This document shows positions 30,531 through 38,986 of a DNA stretch of 52,840 bases, piece by piece. Both the position numbers and the translations under genes were made by a program. Position 1 is the first letter of the stretch. Each line of letters opens with the position of its first letter. Under the pieces are notes generated by a model. That model saw only the letters and a program-made list of their open reading frames with translations, was not told the DNA's origin and did not search any database. The DNA lies in the NCBI GenBank assembly GCA_018609195.1, contig JAHCSE010000013.1, positions 1-52,840 on the forward strand. The letters are read 5' to 3'. Origin of the DNA: Patescibacteria group bacterium (GTDB taxonomy: Bacteria > Patescibacteriota > Minisyncoccia > Minisyncoccales > RBG-13-36-15).

Positions 30531-32270
30531 ATGATAAAAATAGAAACAATCAGGCACTCTTTAGCTCACATGATGGCTTATTCTGTCCAGGAGCTTTTTC
30601 CTAGAGTGAAATTTGGAATTGGCCCCCCTATTGAAAATGGCTTCTATTATGATTTTGACCTGCCAAGAAGTTTGACTCCTCAAGATTTGTCAACGATTGA
30701 AAAGAAAATGAGAGAAATTATTCGAAAAGATATTGTTTTTCAAAGGAAGTTAATTTTCAAAGTTGAAGCTAAGAAAATATTTCAAAATCAACCTTATAAA
30801 TTAGAACTGATAAAAGAAATGCCAGGAAAGAAAGTTTCAATCTATGAATCTGGCAAATTTTTAGATCTTTGTTTAGGACCTCATATTAAATCAACCCTTC
30901 AACTTCGTTCAGGGCAAGCAAAAGAGGTAATCGATTCTTTTAAATTAACAAAAATTGCAGGAGCTTATTGGCGGGGTTCTGAAAAAAATCCAATGTTAAC
31001 AAGAATTTATGGAGTGGCTTTTAAAAACAAAAAGGAATTGGATAATTATCTTAGAAACCTTGAGGAGGCTGGAAAAAGAGATCATCGGGTTTTAGGCCAA
31101 AAACTGGATTTATTTTCTTTTGACGAGGAGGTGGGGGCAGGATTGCCCCTTTTCCACCCAAAAGGAGCTACTTTAAGGAAAATTATTGAAGATTTTATTA
31201 TTCAGGAATTACGAAGGGCAAATTACCAATTAGTAAATTCTCCTCACATTGGGAAAGAAAGTCTATTTCAAACTTCAGGACATCTGGATTTTTATAAAGA
31301 AAATATGTACTCTCCTTTTGAGATTGAAAAGGAAAAATATTATTTAAAACCAATGAATTGCCCTTTCCATATAAAAATTTACAAATCCAAAATGAGAAGC
31401 TATAAAGATTTGCCAATTAAATTAGCTGAGTTGGGAACAGTTTACAGATATGAAAAATCCGGAGTATTACATGGGTTGGTCCGAGTAAGAGGTTTTACCC
31501 AAGATGATGCCCACATCTGGTGTAGCCCTGATCAATTAAGTAAAGAGATAACTAAAATTTTAAAAGAAGGGTTACAGATATTGAAAACTTTTAGTTTCAA
31601 AGATTTTGAGGTTTATTTATCAACCAGGCCAGCAAAATACATCGGAACTTTAAAACTCTGGAAAAAAGCTGAAAATTCTTTAAAATTTTCTCTAAATAAG
31701 TTGAAAATTAAATATCAAACAGATATTGGCGGAGGGGTATTTTATGGTCCGAAAATTGATATTAAAATCAAAGATTCGCTGCAGAGACTTTGGCAATGCA
31801 CAACTATTCAAGTTGATTTTAATTTACCAGAGAAATTTAATATAAATTTTATTAATAAGCAAGGGAAAAAACAGAGACCGATTATGATCCATCGGGCTTT
31901 AATTGGCTCTTTAGAAAGATTTATTGGTGTATTACTCGAAAATTCAGCTGGGGCTTTACCCTTATGGCTCTCTCCCGTTCAAATATGGATAATTCCTGTT
32001 GGTTCTCGCCACAAAAAATATGCCCATACAATCGTAGGTCGGATCTCCGAAAGTGAATTGAGAGTTGAGATTAAAGATGAGGCAGAAACCGTTTCTAAAA
32101 AAGTGAGAGAAGGAGAACTTCAAAAAATTCCTTATTTACTAGTTGTTGGCGATAAAGAGACGAAAGCAAAATCAGTTAGGGTGAGAGAACGAGGAAAAGG
32201 TGACATTGGAATCATGAAGTTAAATAAATTCTTGGAAAGAGTTAAAAGAGAGGTCAAAAGGAAAAAATAA
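30531..32270 (+). CDS. thrS: Threonyl-tRNA synthetase without TGS domain
   Basis: 579 residues. Starts directly with the second additional domain (RHSLAHMMAYSVQELFPRVK), so the N-terminal TGS domain is missing, as in many reduced bacteria. Class II motifs follow: ELGTVYRYEKSGVLHGLVRVRGF (motif 2 region), zinc ligands from MNCPFH, and ALIGSLERFIGVLLEN (motif 3), then the anticodon-binding domain. In the second domain, LCLGPHIKS is followed by TLQLRSGQAKEVIDS before FKLTKIAGAYWRG; LQLRSGQA is encoded by a half palindrome (30895-30918). TAAAAT ends 6 bases before ATG, suggesting a leaderless mRNA. Confidence 0.96.
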   Translation: MIKIETIRHSLAHMMAYSVQELFPRVKFGIGPPIENGFYYDFDLPRSLTPQDLSTIEKKMREIIRKDIVFQRKLIFKVEAKKIFQNQPYKLELIKEMPGKKVSIYESGKFLDLCLGPHIKSTLQLRSGQAKEVIDSFKLTKIAGAYWRGSEKNPMLTRIYGVAFKNKKELDNYLRNLEEAGKRDHRVLGQKLDLFSFDEEVGAGLPLFHPKGATLRKIIEDFIIQELRRANYQLVNSPHIGKESLFQTSGHLDFYKENMYSPFEIEKEKYYLKPMNCPFHIKIYKSKMRSYKDLPIKLAELGTVYRYEKSGVLHGLVRVRGFTQDDAHIWCSPDQLSKEITKILKEGLQILKTFSFKDFEVYLSTRPAKYIGTLKLWKKAENSLKFSLNKLKIKYQTDIGGGVFYGPKIDIKIKDSLQRLWQCTTIQVDFNLPEKFNINFINKQGKKQRPIMIHRALIGSLERFIGVLLENSAGALPLWLSPVQIWIIPVGSRHKKYAHTIVGRISESELRVEIKDEAETVSKKVREGELQKIPYLLVVGDKETKAKSVRVRERGKGDIGIMKLNKFLERVKREVKRKK

Positions 32271-32295
32271 TTGTTATACTGATTTTAATTTAGCA

Positions 32296-33897
32296 ATGAC
32301 TAAAATATCTCAACAAACCCAAACCCTTATTCAAAAATATCAGACCTGGTATCAATCTTTACAGAGAAAAGAAGAAGTTCCGGTTTTACATGTAGATGAG
32401 GTAGCTAGTAAAGTAGCTGCTTTTTATGAAAAAATAAGAGGGATAATTGAATGGAGAGAAGAGCATTTATTAAGAAAGACAGCTATTGAAAGAATATTAA
32501 AAAGGAGATTGCTTTTAATGGAAGATGGAGAAAGAATTGCCTCTTCCTTTGTTTTAGAATTAATTAGAGGAGGCTATTTCCCAAACGATACTATCGAAGA
32601 ATCAAAAGTTGAGGAAGTACAGAGGATAATAGATAAATATATTTTTATTCTTAAAAATAAACCAGAACCCAGGGAAAAAGAAAAAATCAAAATGTATAGC
32701 TGGCTTTTGGGAATTGCTGCCTGTGAAGTTGAAGAATGTCTCTCTCCTCCTCTCAAGGAGGATGCTTTAATTGAATATATGACAGATTTAATGAAAGAGA
32801 GAATTGAAGTGCGGGAAGGAGCGATTATTATTGGAGGAATAAAAGAGGATGAAAAAAATGCCCAAATTTATATTGCCTGCCAGAGAGCTCTTTTCAAAAT
32901 GGACTCCCCCTTGATAAGTTTCCATCTTTTGGAAAGAAAATTTCCCAACTGGCCTTCTCCGACCCAAACAGAACTTCAAGAAATAGCTCAAAATATCTAT
33001 TCTATCAGAGAAAATATTGAAGCGGACTTGGCACATCCTTTAGCTGAAAAATTCTACTCCGTTTGCGAGAGCTATGATACTCCTTATTTAATTTTAGGGG
33101 ATATTATTGCCCAAAACCCTAAAGCAGCTTCTGAAGTTTTATCCCAGCCTGAAAATTTGGAGAGTTCAATTGAAAAAACGTATCATCAAAGGCTTCAAAG
33201 ATTAAAAGAAAGAATTCAAAGAGCAGCTATTTATAGCACTATCTCAATCTTCATTACCAAAATTCTTTTGGTTTTAGCCATTGAGGCCCCTTTTGATAAG
33301 TATGTAACCTCGCAATTTAGCTATTTTACTTTAGGATTAAATGTTGTTATTCCTCCTCTTTTAATGATGATTATGGTTTTGACCATTCGGCCCCCGGCTA
33401 AAGAAAATCTCCAGAAAGTTATAATGGAATTTATGAAGATAGTTCAAGAAAGAGAAAGGAAAGATATCTATCCAATAAAGCCTTCACCAAAAAGAGGTTT
33501 TATTATGAATAGTTTTTTGTTAATTTCCTATCTTTTGAGTTTCTTAGTCTCTTTTGGTATCATTATCTGGGGACTTCAAAAATTAAACTTTGGGGTTCCT
33601 TCCATGTTAATATTTCTCCTTTTCCTATCTTTGATTTTATTTGCTTCAACCAGAATCAGGCAAAGAGCAAAAGAGCTGCATGTAGGGGAAGAAAAAGAAA
33701 CTATTTTAACTTTACTATTTGACTTCCTGACTCTACCTATTATCAGGGTAGGAAAATGGCTGTCCTCGCAGTGGGAAAGATATAATATTTGGGTAATCTT
33801 CTTTAATATTTTAATTGAACTCCCCTTTCAACTCTTCACTGAATTTTTAGAGCAATGGATATATTTCCTAAGAGAGAAGAAAGAAGAAATCCACTAA
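32296..33897 (+). CDS. Polytopic membrane protein with large cytoplasmic domain, unknown function
   Basis: 533 residues. The first 310 are helical and charged without signal peptide (FYEKIRGIIEWREEHLLRK, MYSWLLGIAACEVEECL). They are followed by membrane spans at about 312-330, 340-365, 408-430 and 435-455, a basic loop (STRIRQRAKELHVGEEKET) and a last amphipathic/hydrophobic region. No family name recognised. It follows thrS by 25 bases and precedes the Kazal protein, so could be an envelope or membrane-signalling protein. Codon use matches the neighbours. Confidence 0.75.
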   Translation: MTKISQQTQTLIQKYQTWYQSLQRKEEVPVLHVDEVASKVAAFYEKIRGIIEWREEHLLRKTAIERILKRRLLLMEDGERIASSFVLELIRGGYFPNDTIEESKVEEVQRIIDKYIFILKNKPEPREKEKIKMYSWLLGIAACEVEECLSPPLKEDALIEYMTDLMKERIEVREGAIIIGGIKEDEKNAQIYIACQRALFKMDSPLISFHLLERKFPNWPSPTQTELQEIAQNIYSIRENIEADLAHPLAEKFYSVCESYDTPYLILGDIIAQNPKAASEVLSQPENLESSIEKTYHQRLQRLKERIQRAAIYSTISIFITKILLVLAIEAPFDKYVTSQFSYFTLGLNVVIPPLLMMIMVLTIRPPAKENLQKVIMEFMKIVQERERKDIYPIKPSPKRGFIMNSFLLISYLLSFLVSFGIIIWGLQKLNFGVPSMLIFLLFLSLILFASTRIRQRAKELHVGEEKETILTLLFDFLTLPIIRVGKWLSSQWERYNIWVIFFNILIELPFQLFTEFLEQWIYFLREKKEEIH

Positions 33898-33974
33898 AAT
33901 AAATTTTGCATTATAAAAAATAAAGGTCGATTTCACAAATAATCTGAAAAGAAAAAACTAAATTAAATAAAAAA

Positions 33975-35309
33975 ATGGTCAGATTAATCGGAACAGTAAT
34001 AATGAGCGCTGTCTTTATTTTAGCTGGGGGGTTAATTGTTTTTGCTCAAGATACTCCCGTTGATGCAACTGAAGATGTTAATCTCGATGAGGATATTCAA
34101 CCTCAAGACTTAGAGGTGGAAGATCCTCGGTTATTACCCGATAGCCCATTTTATTTTCTGAAAAATTGGGCTAGGGGTATTCGATCGTTCTTTGCTTTTA
34201 ATCCCTTATCCAAGGCTGAACTGAAAATGCGATTTGCCAATGAAAAATTGATGGAGGTCAAGAAACTAATTGAGAGAAAAAGGAATCCAGAAATAATTAG
34301 AAAGGCAGCGGAAAATTATCAAAAAGAAATAGAAAGGATTCGCTCGGAAGCAGAAAAAATAAGAGAAAAGGCAAGAGAAAATCCGAGAGTGGAAGAATTT
34401 TTAGATAAATTCATCCATCAGCAAACCTTACACCAGAAATTATTACAAAGATTGGAAAATCAGGTCCCGGAGCAGGCATTTGAGAAAATTAAAGAGGCAA
34501 GAGAGCAGCATTTAGCAAGATTTCAAGATGTGATGCTCAAATTGGAAGACAGAAGAGAAAAGATTACTGAAAAACTGACAGATATTTTAGAAAAACAAAA
34601 AGGAAGCCGCTTTAAACATTTCAAAAACTTAGAAGTTTTGTTAGCGTTGGAAGAGAAAGTACCAGAAGAGGCTAAAGAAGCGATTCGAAGGGCTCAGGAA
34701 AATTCTCTAAAAAGATTGCAGGACGATTTGGAAAAGATGTCAGCAGAAGATCAAGAAAGATTCAAAGAATATGTAGGAAGAATTTCTGGAGAAAAAGAAA
34801 GGCATCTGGAAATTTTAGAAAATCTGAGATTGGAGATCCACAAAATTCCTGAAACACCCAGGCTTCTTGAATTAAAAGAGAGGTTAGAGGAAGGAAAAAT
34901 AAAGATATTAGAAGGAGTAAAAGAAAAATTAGAAGAATCAAGACTTCCTCTCTGTCCTCGCTATGTCTGGATTGATCCAGGACCTTGTACTGAGGGAAGA
35001 ATAATTATCGGAAAAGATTCTCAAGGATGTCCTTTGCCTCCAACATGTATACTTCCAGGGGAAGTAATTCCAAGAGAGGGAGTAGAAGCTCCTCCAGCTA
35101 CTGAAGTTGAGCCCGGACTAATAGAACCTCCAAAATTCTGTATTACTCTCTGGGATCCAGTATGTGGGAAAAATGGGAGAACGTATTCAAATGTATGTTT
35201 TGCGAAAATAGCTGGAGTGGAGATAGATTATAAAGGAGTATGTAAGAGTGAAATTATTGAGAGATCAGAAATCCCAAAGGAAATAGCTCCTTCTCGACTT
35301 CTACCTTAA
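33975..35309 (+). CDS. Secreted DUF5667 coiled-coil protein with a Kazal-type domain
   Basis: 444 residues. Signal peptide 1-25 (LIGTVIMSAVFILAGGLIV then FAQD). Residues 55-110 match DUF5667 (LLPDSPFYFLKNWARGI, NPLSKAELKMRFANEKL), followed by about 200 residues of charged coiled coil, a Cys-rich segment (CPRYVWIDPGPC, GCPLPPTC), and near the end a Kazal-type protease-inhibitor motif: CITLWDPVCGKNGRTYSNVC then AKIAGVEIDYKGVC, six Cys in the right spacing. Exported and probably surface-attached; the Kazal domain could protect against host or community proteases. Confidence 0.87.
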   Translation: MVRLIGTVIMSAVFILAGGLIVFAQDTPVDATEDVNLDEDIQPQDLEVEDPRLLPDSPFYFLKNWARGIRSFFAFNPLSKAELKMRFANEKLMEVKKLIERKRNPEIIRKAAENYQKEIERIRSEAEKIREKARENPRVEEFLDKFIHQQTLHQKLLQRLENQVPEQAFEKIKEAREQHLARFQDVMLKLEDRREKITEKLTDILEKQKGSRFKHFKNLEVLLALEEKVPEEAKEAIRRAQENSLKRLQDDLEKMSAEDQERFKEYVGRISGEKERHLEILENLRLEIHKIPETPRLLELKERLEEGKIKILEGVKEKLEESRLPLCPRYVWIDPGPCTEGRIIIGKDSQGCPLPPTCILPGEVIPREGVEAPPATEVEPGLIEPPKFCITLWDPVCGKNGRTYSNVCFAKIAGVEIDYKGVCKSEIIERSEIPKEIAPSRLLP

Positions 35310-35330
35310 AAAGAATGAATTTCTGTGATC

Positions 35331-35357
35331 AAAAACCCGGTCTTTGCCCGGGTTTTT
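35331..35357 (+). terminator. Terminator of the Kazal-protein gene
   Basis: AAAAACCCGG and CCGGGTTTTT arms with a 7-base loop. Confidence 0.88.
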
Positions 35358-35412
35358 GAATTGAAAAAATCAAGAATTTTGCTAAAATAGTAAGATTAAA
35401 ACAAAAATTAAA

Positions 35413-36330
35413 ATGGAAGAAACAAAATCTAAATTAATTGTCATTTTGGGGCCGACAGCTTCTGGGAAAAGTAATTTAGCGATAAAACTTGCTAAAAAAT
35501 TTGATGGGGAAGTTGTCTCTGCTGACTCCAGACAAATTTATCGAGGAATGGATATTGGCACTGACAAACCTTTAAATCAAGAAGGTATCCTTCATTATTT
35601 AATTGACATTGTGAACCCTGATGAGGAATTTACCCTTGCTCAATATAAAAAAATAGCCATTGAAAAAATTAATGAGATTTTAAGTCGGAAGAAAATTCCT
35701 TTTTTAGTTGGAGGGACTGGTCTTTACATTAAAGCAGTTATTGACAATTTAGAAATCCCCAAAGTTACTCCCAGTAAAGCACTGAGAAAGAAATTAGAAG
35801 AGAAGAGTACTGAAGAGCTTTTCGAAGATTTAAAAAGACTTGATCCAAAAACAGCAGAAATTATTGATCCTAAAAATAAAAGAAGAATAATTAGAGCTTT
35901 GGAAGTGAAAATACTGTCTGGGATTTCTTTGGTTTCTGCGAAAAAAATAGGAGAACCTCTTTTTGATACTTTACAAATTGGAATTAAAATTTCAAGAGAA
36001 AAAATCTATACGAATATTGACAAAAGAGTGGAGGAGAAAATGGAACAGGGTTTAGAATCAGAAGTAAGAAATATGTATGAGGAACTTTTAGGGAAAATGC
36101 CAGAAGAGAAAATTTGGCAGTTGCCTTCAATGACAGGAATCTTCTATCAGGAATTCAAAGAATATTTTGAAAATAAAATTGATTTAGCAGAAGTTGCGAG
36201 ATTAATTAAACTCCATAATCGTCAGTATGCCAGGCGCCAGATGACCTGGTTTAAAAGAGATAAAAGAATCCATTGGTTAGAAAGATTAGAAGAGGCAGAA
36301 AAGTTAACGGAGGAATTTTTAAGGAAATAA
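35413..36330 (+). CDS. miaA: tRNA dimethylallyltransferase
   Basis: 305 residues. P-loop VILGPTASGKSNLAIKLA, then SADSRQIYRGMDIGTDKP, the DPTase motif EFTLAQYKK, VGGTGLYIKAV and KLHNRQYARRQMTWFKRD near the end. Adds a dimethylallyl group to A37 of tRNAs reading U-starting codons; tRNA-Trp and tRNA-Tyr in this window are expected substrates. Normal length. TAAAAT lies about 25 bases upstream. Confidence 0.96.
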   Translation: MEETKSKLIVILGPTASGKSNLAIKLAKKFDGEVVSADSRQIYRGMDIGTDKPLNQEGILHYLIDIVNPDEEFTLAQYKKIAIEKINEILSRKKIPFLVGGTGLYIKAVIDNLEIPKVTPSKALRKKLEEKSTEELFEDLKRLDPKTAEIIDPKNKRRIIRALEVKILSGISLVSAKKIGEPLFDTLQIGIKISREKIYTNIDKRVEEKMEQGLESEVRNMYEELLGKMPEEKIWQLPSMTGIFYQEFKEYFENKIDLAEVARLIKLHNRQYARRQMTWFKRDKRIHWLERLEEAEKLTEEFLRK

Positions 36331-36351
36331 AAAGAGGTCCTCTAAAGGACC
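36327..36351 (-). terminator. Terminator of the small membrane gene at 36.5 kb
   Basis: Minus-strand GGTCC-TTTAGA-GGACC stem followed by TCTTTTTATTT, beyond the trailer element. It overlaps the miaA 3' end on the other strand. Confidence 0.65.
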
Positions 36352-36404
36352 CCTTGCCCAACGTACTCCTTTCGGAGATACTCATTCAGAGCCCGCGAAT
36401 TGGA

Positions 36405-36479
36405 GGAGGAAGGCTCAATCTTGATCTCCATCTTTCCCGACTGCTCGGGTTGAAGCGGAGCCTCGAAAGGCCTTCCTCC
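36405..36479 (-). ncRNA. Structured trailer element, copy 3
   Basis: Stem GGAGGAAGGC/GCCTTCCTCC, with GATCT and a variable hairpin CCCGACTGCTCGGG in the middle and GCCTCGAA before the right arm. It starts 15 bases after the stop of the gene at 36494-36709, the same placement as copies 1 and 2, 17 kb away. Confidence 0.7.
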
Positions 36480-36493
36480 ATCTTTGAGGCCGC

Positions 36494-36709
36494 CTAGGCG
36501 GTCTCTTCTTCCTGACGGGACTCTGGCAGAGGCCCGAAGGTGACATCAAGCCACCTTTCCCAGTAATCTCCCCAGAGAGCTGCCCAAGCGATGACGCTCT
36601 CTGTTACCAAAACCCAAAAGAGAAGTGGGGGTAGTAGAATGGGATAACGTGGTTGTCCGAACAGCGGCGGCTCATCCTCCCAAAACCTATCCTCTAGCTC
36701 TCCTTGCAT
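36494..36709 (-). CDS. Small single-span membrane protein
   Basis: 71 residues from ATG 36707-36709, eight bases after AAAGGAGG. Charged N-terminus (QGELEDRFWEDEPP), one hydrophobic segment LPPLLFWVLVTESVIAWAAL (about 27-48), and an acidic C-terminal tail (PESRQEEETA). No family recognised. Its 3' side carries a copy of the same structured trailer as the small-ORF module at 18-19 kb, and its GC-rich composition is similar, suggesting a related origin or shared regulation. It lies 14 bases after mraZ. Confidence 0.7.
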   Translation of the reverse strand: MQGELEDRFWEDEPPLFGQPRYPILLPPLLFWVLVTESVIAWAALWGDYWERWLDVTFGPLPESRQEEETA

Positions 36710-36723
36710 AGTTCTCACCTCCT

Positions 36724-37086
36724 TTAATGAGATCTGGCAAGATATCTTTCTCTGTCCCAGATTTGAAGATGGTCTCTCTCATCAACTACAATTACCTTTC
36801 TCCCTGAGAACAAACCATTCTTCAAAAAACTTGGTAGTAAAATTCGGCCTCGAGAATCAACCCTCCCTTCAAAGGATTTACTGTAAAAGTCTCTCTTGAC
36901 CTGATTTTTCCGCTCTGGGGGTAAATCCTCCAAGATTTTTGTTACCAATTTTTCCCATTGTTCTTGATTATGAACTGAAAGGCACTTTCCATTTCTTTGA
37001 ATTATCACTCTTTGACCTAATTTTCTCCTTAAACTTGCGGGAATAATTAATCTGGATTTCTCATCAAGGGAACTTCCGTATTCCAT
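36724..37086 (-). CDS. mraZ: Transcriptional regulator MraZ
   Basis: 120 residues with two SpoVT-AbrB-type repeats: LDEKSRLIIPASLRRKLG and VDSRGRILLPSFLKNG, each containing the DxKGR-like DNA-binding turn. MraZ usually heads the division/cell-wall (dcw) cluster and represses its own promoter through repeated GTGGG boxes. Here no dcw genes are adjacent and I see no such boxes in the promoter at 37.37 kb. It is cotranscribed with a small zinc-ribbon protein upstream. Confidence 0.92.
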   Translation of the reverse strand: MEYGSSLDEKSRLIIPASLRRKLGQRVIIQRNGKCLSVHNQEQWEKLVTKILEDLPPERKNQVKRDFYSKSFEGRVDSRGRILLPSFLKNGLFSGRKVIVVDERDHLQIWDRERYLARSH

Positions 37087-37094
37087 TTTTCTCC

Positions 37095-37322
37095 TTATAG
37101 CCGCATTTTACCATGCTGAGGGTTTCTTCGTCTTGATCCTTTTGTTCTGGATGTTTCAGATAAAATTTCCTCCTGATTTCTCGTAACAATTATCTTTTTC
37201 CCCAGAATAATTACTTGATCTCCGTCCTTCGACCAGCCACAAATCGGGCAGAAATACCGTTTACCAAAGGTATCCTCTTCACTCATAACTGATTCTGCTT
37301 CACACCGAGGGCAAAGCAACAT
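37095..37322 (-). CDS. Small zinc-ribbon protein
   Basis: 75 residues. Two cysteine pairs, CPRC (4-7) and CPIC (25-28), form a zinc ribbon like those of transcription or translation factors, followed by an Arg-rich tail (SRTKGSRRRNPQHGKMRL). Start after CGAGGAGGGGAAAA. It is the first gene of the operon with mraZ. Function unknown; a nucleic-acid-binding role is plausible from the zinc ribbon and basic tail. Confidence 0.8.
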   Translation of the reverse strand: MLLCPRCEAESVMSEEDTFGKRYFCPICGWSKDGDQVIILGKKIIVTRNQEEILSETSRTKGSRRRNPQHGKMRL

Positions 37323-37368
37323 TTTTCCCCTCCTCGTTGTTAACGTTCAACTCTTGAGTAATTATTTC

Positions 37369-37396
37369 ATTATATATTTTATCAAATATTTGTCAA
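37369..37396 (-). promoter_or_regulatory. Promoter of the zinc-ribbon-mraZ operon
   Basis: TTGACA (37391-37396), 16-base spacer, TATAAT (37369-37374). The -35 lies inside the last codons of gatB. Confidence 0.8.
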
Positions 37397-38899
37397 TTTT
37401 TTTTCTAAGATATCTTTGACCATTTGAGGATTAGCCCTGCCTTTTGTTTCTTGCATGATTTGGCCAATTAAAAACTGGAGGGCATTCGTTTTCCCTTTTT
37501 TAAAATCTTGAATTGCTTTTTGGTTTTTCTTAAAGACAATCTGTATAATTTTTTCAATTTCTGATTTATCAGTAATCAGGCTTAGCTCTTTTTCTTCAAT
37601 AATCTGGGAAGGATCAGCTCCTGATTTGAACATCTCTAGAAGAACTTGCTTTGCAATTTTGCTTGATATTTTTTCTTCATAAATTAAACTAATAAATTCG
37701 GCAAAATTTTCTGGGGTAATTAGGAAATCGTCACCAATAACCGAGGCTCCCCTTAAAAGTCCTTGAAGATCAGTAATGAGATAATTTACTGATAATTGAA
37801 TTAATTTTTGAATCTCCTTATCAGATAATTTAGTTTTAAATTCAATTTCCTTGACCCAATTTCGGAGTTCTGAAATTGCTTTCTCAAAATACTCCCCGAG
37901 GTTTTTGTTCAACACAAAAACCTCAATATTTTTTTTATCTAATTTATATTCTTTGGAAAACCGCTCTCTCCTCAATTGGGGAAGTTCAGGAATTTCTGCT
38001 TTAATCTCAGATACCTCTCTTTGAGAAATAGATAATTTTGGTAAGTCTGGCTCAGGAAAATATCTGTAATCATGTGCCTCTTCTTTTTCTCTTTGCACTA
38101 CTGTCACTCCTTTTGGCTCTGACCAACCTCTGGTCTCCTGAACAACTTTTTTACCCGCTTTTAAAATCTTTGTTTGTCTTTCAGTTTCATAAGATATCGC
38201 TTTTTCCACTGCTCGAAAAGAATTTAAATTTTTGATTTCAACTCTTTTCCCTAATTTTCTGGTAATTCCAGGTTGAAGGGAAACATTAACTTCAACTCTC
38301 ATTTGTCCTTTTTCCATATCAGCATCCGAAACCCCCAAATACCTCAAAATTAATTGCAATTCCGTAGCAAATTTTCGAGTATCCGTTGCTGACCTTAAAT
38401 CTGGTTCAGTGACCAATTCCATTAAAGGGATGCCGGCTCGATTAAAATCAACGAGAGAATAATCTTCTCTTTCAGGACGTAAAGTCCCGCGGGGACCACG
38501 TCCCTTTACGGGATGAATCAAACGAGCAGTATCTTCCTCTAAATGCACTCTTCTAATAAGGATCTTTTTCCCTTCAATCTCTAAAAACCCTCCTTTGCAA
38601 AAGGGCATATCATATTGTGAAATCTGGTACCCTTTGGGTAAATCTGGATAAAAATAATTTTTTCGATCAAATTTTGAATATTCAGGAATTTGACAATTGA
38701 GAGCGAGACCTGTCTTCAAAACAGACCTTACAGCTTCCTTATTGATAACTGGAAGTGTTCCCGGATGTCCAAGGCATACCGGACATATATTGACATTAGG
38801 ATGCCTTTCATCAGGATCATTAGCACAACTGCAAAACATCTTTGATTTTGTCTTCAATTCAATGTGGATTTCAAGACCAATTATTGGCTGATAATTCAT
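37382..38899 (-). CDS. gatB: Aspartyl/glutamyl-tRNA amidotransferase subunit B
   Basis: 505 residues. IIGLEIHIELKTKSKMFC, CPVCLGHPGTLPV, YFYPDLPKGYQISQYDMP and YSLVDFNRAGIPLMELVTEPD identify GatB, with the zinc cysteines CSC..CPVC; the C-terminal YqeY-like tail domain binds tRNA. With GatA and GatC it converts Glu-tRNA-Gln or Asp-tRNA-Asn. Between RLIHP and EDYSLV there is an extra VKGRGPRGTLRPER encoded by a palindrome (38478-38512), an in-frame repeat insertion. gatA and gatC are not in the window. Confidence 0.96.
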   Translation of the reverse strand: MNYQPIIGLEIHIELKTKSKMFCSCANDPDERHPNVNICPVCLGHPGTLPVINKEAVRSVLKTGLALNCQIPEYSKFDRKNYFYPDLPKGYQISQYDMPFCKGGFLEIEGKKILIRRVHLEEDTARLIHPVKGRGPRGTLRPEREDYSLVDFNRAGIPLMELVTEPDLRSATDTRKFATELQLILRYLGVSDADMEKGQMRVEVNVSLQPGITRKLGKRVEIKNLNSFRAVEKAISYETERQTKILKAGKKVVQETRGWSEPKGVTVVQREKEEAHDYRYFPEPDLPKLSISQREVSEIKAEIPELPQLRRERFSKEYKLDKKNIEVFVLNKNLGEYFEKAISELRNWVKEIEFKTKLSDKEIQKLIQLSVNYLITDLQGLLRGASVIGDDFLITPENFAEFISLIYEEKISSKIAKQVLLEMFKSGADPSQIIEEKELSLITDKSEIEKIIQIVFKKNQKAIQDFKKGKTNALQFLIGQIMQETKGRANPQMVKDILEKKLTNI

Positions 38900-38986
38900 A
38901 CTTTTTTATTTTAACAAATTAAAGAAAAAGAAAAAAGCCCCTGAAAAAATCAGAAGCAAGAGAGTGAAACAAAAGTGGTGCTTTCC

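Noticed and set aside
36724-37086. MraZ as marker of a dcw cluster
   Set aside because: No division or murein genes follow; the gene is isolated here.
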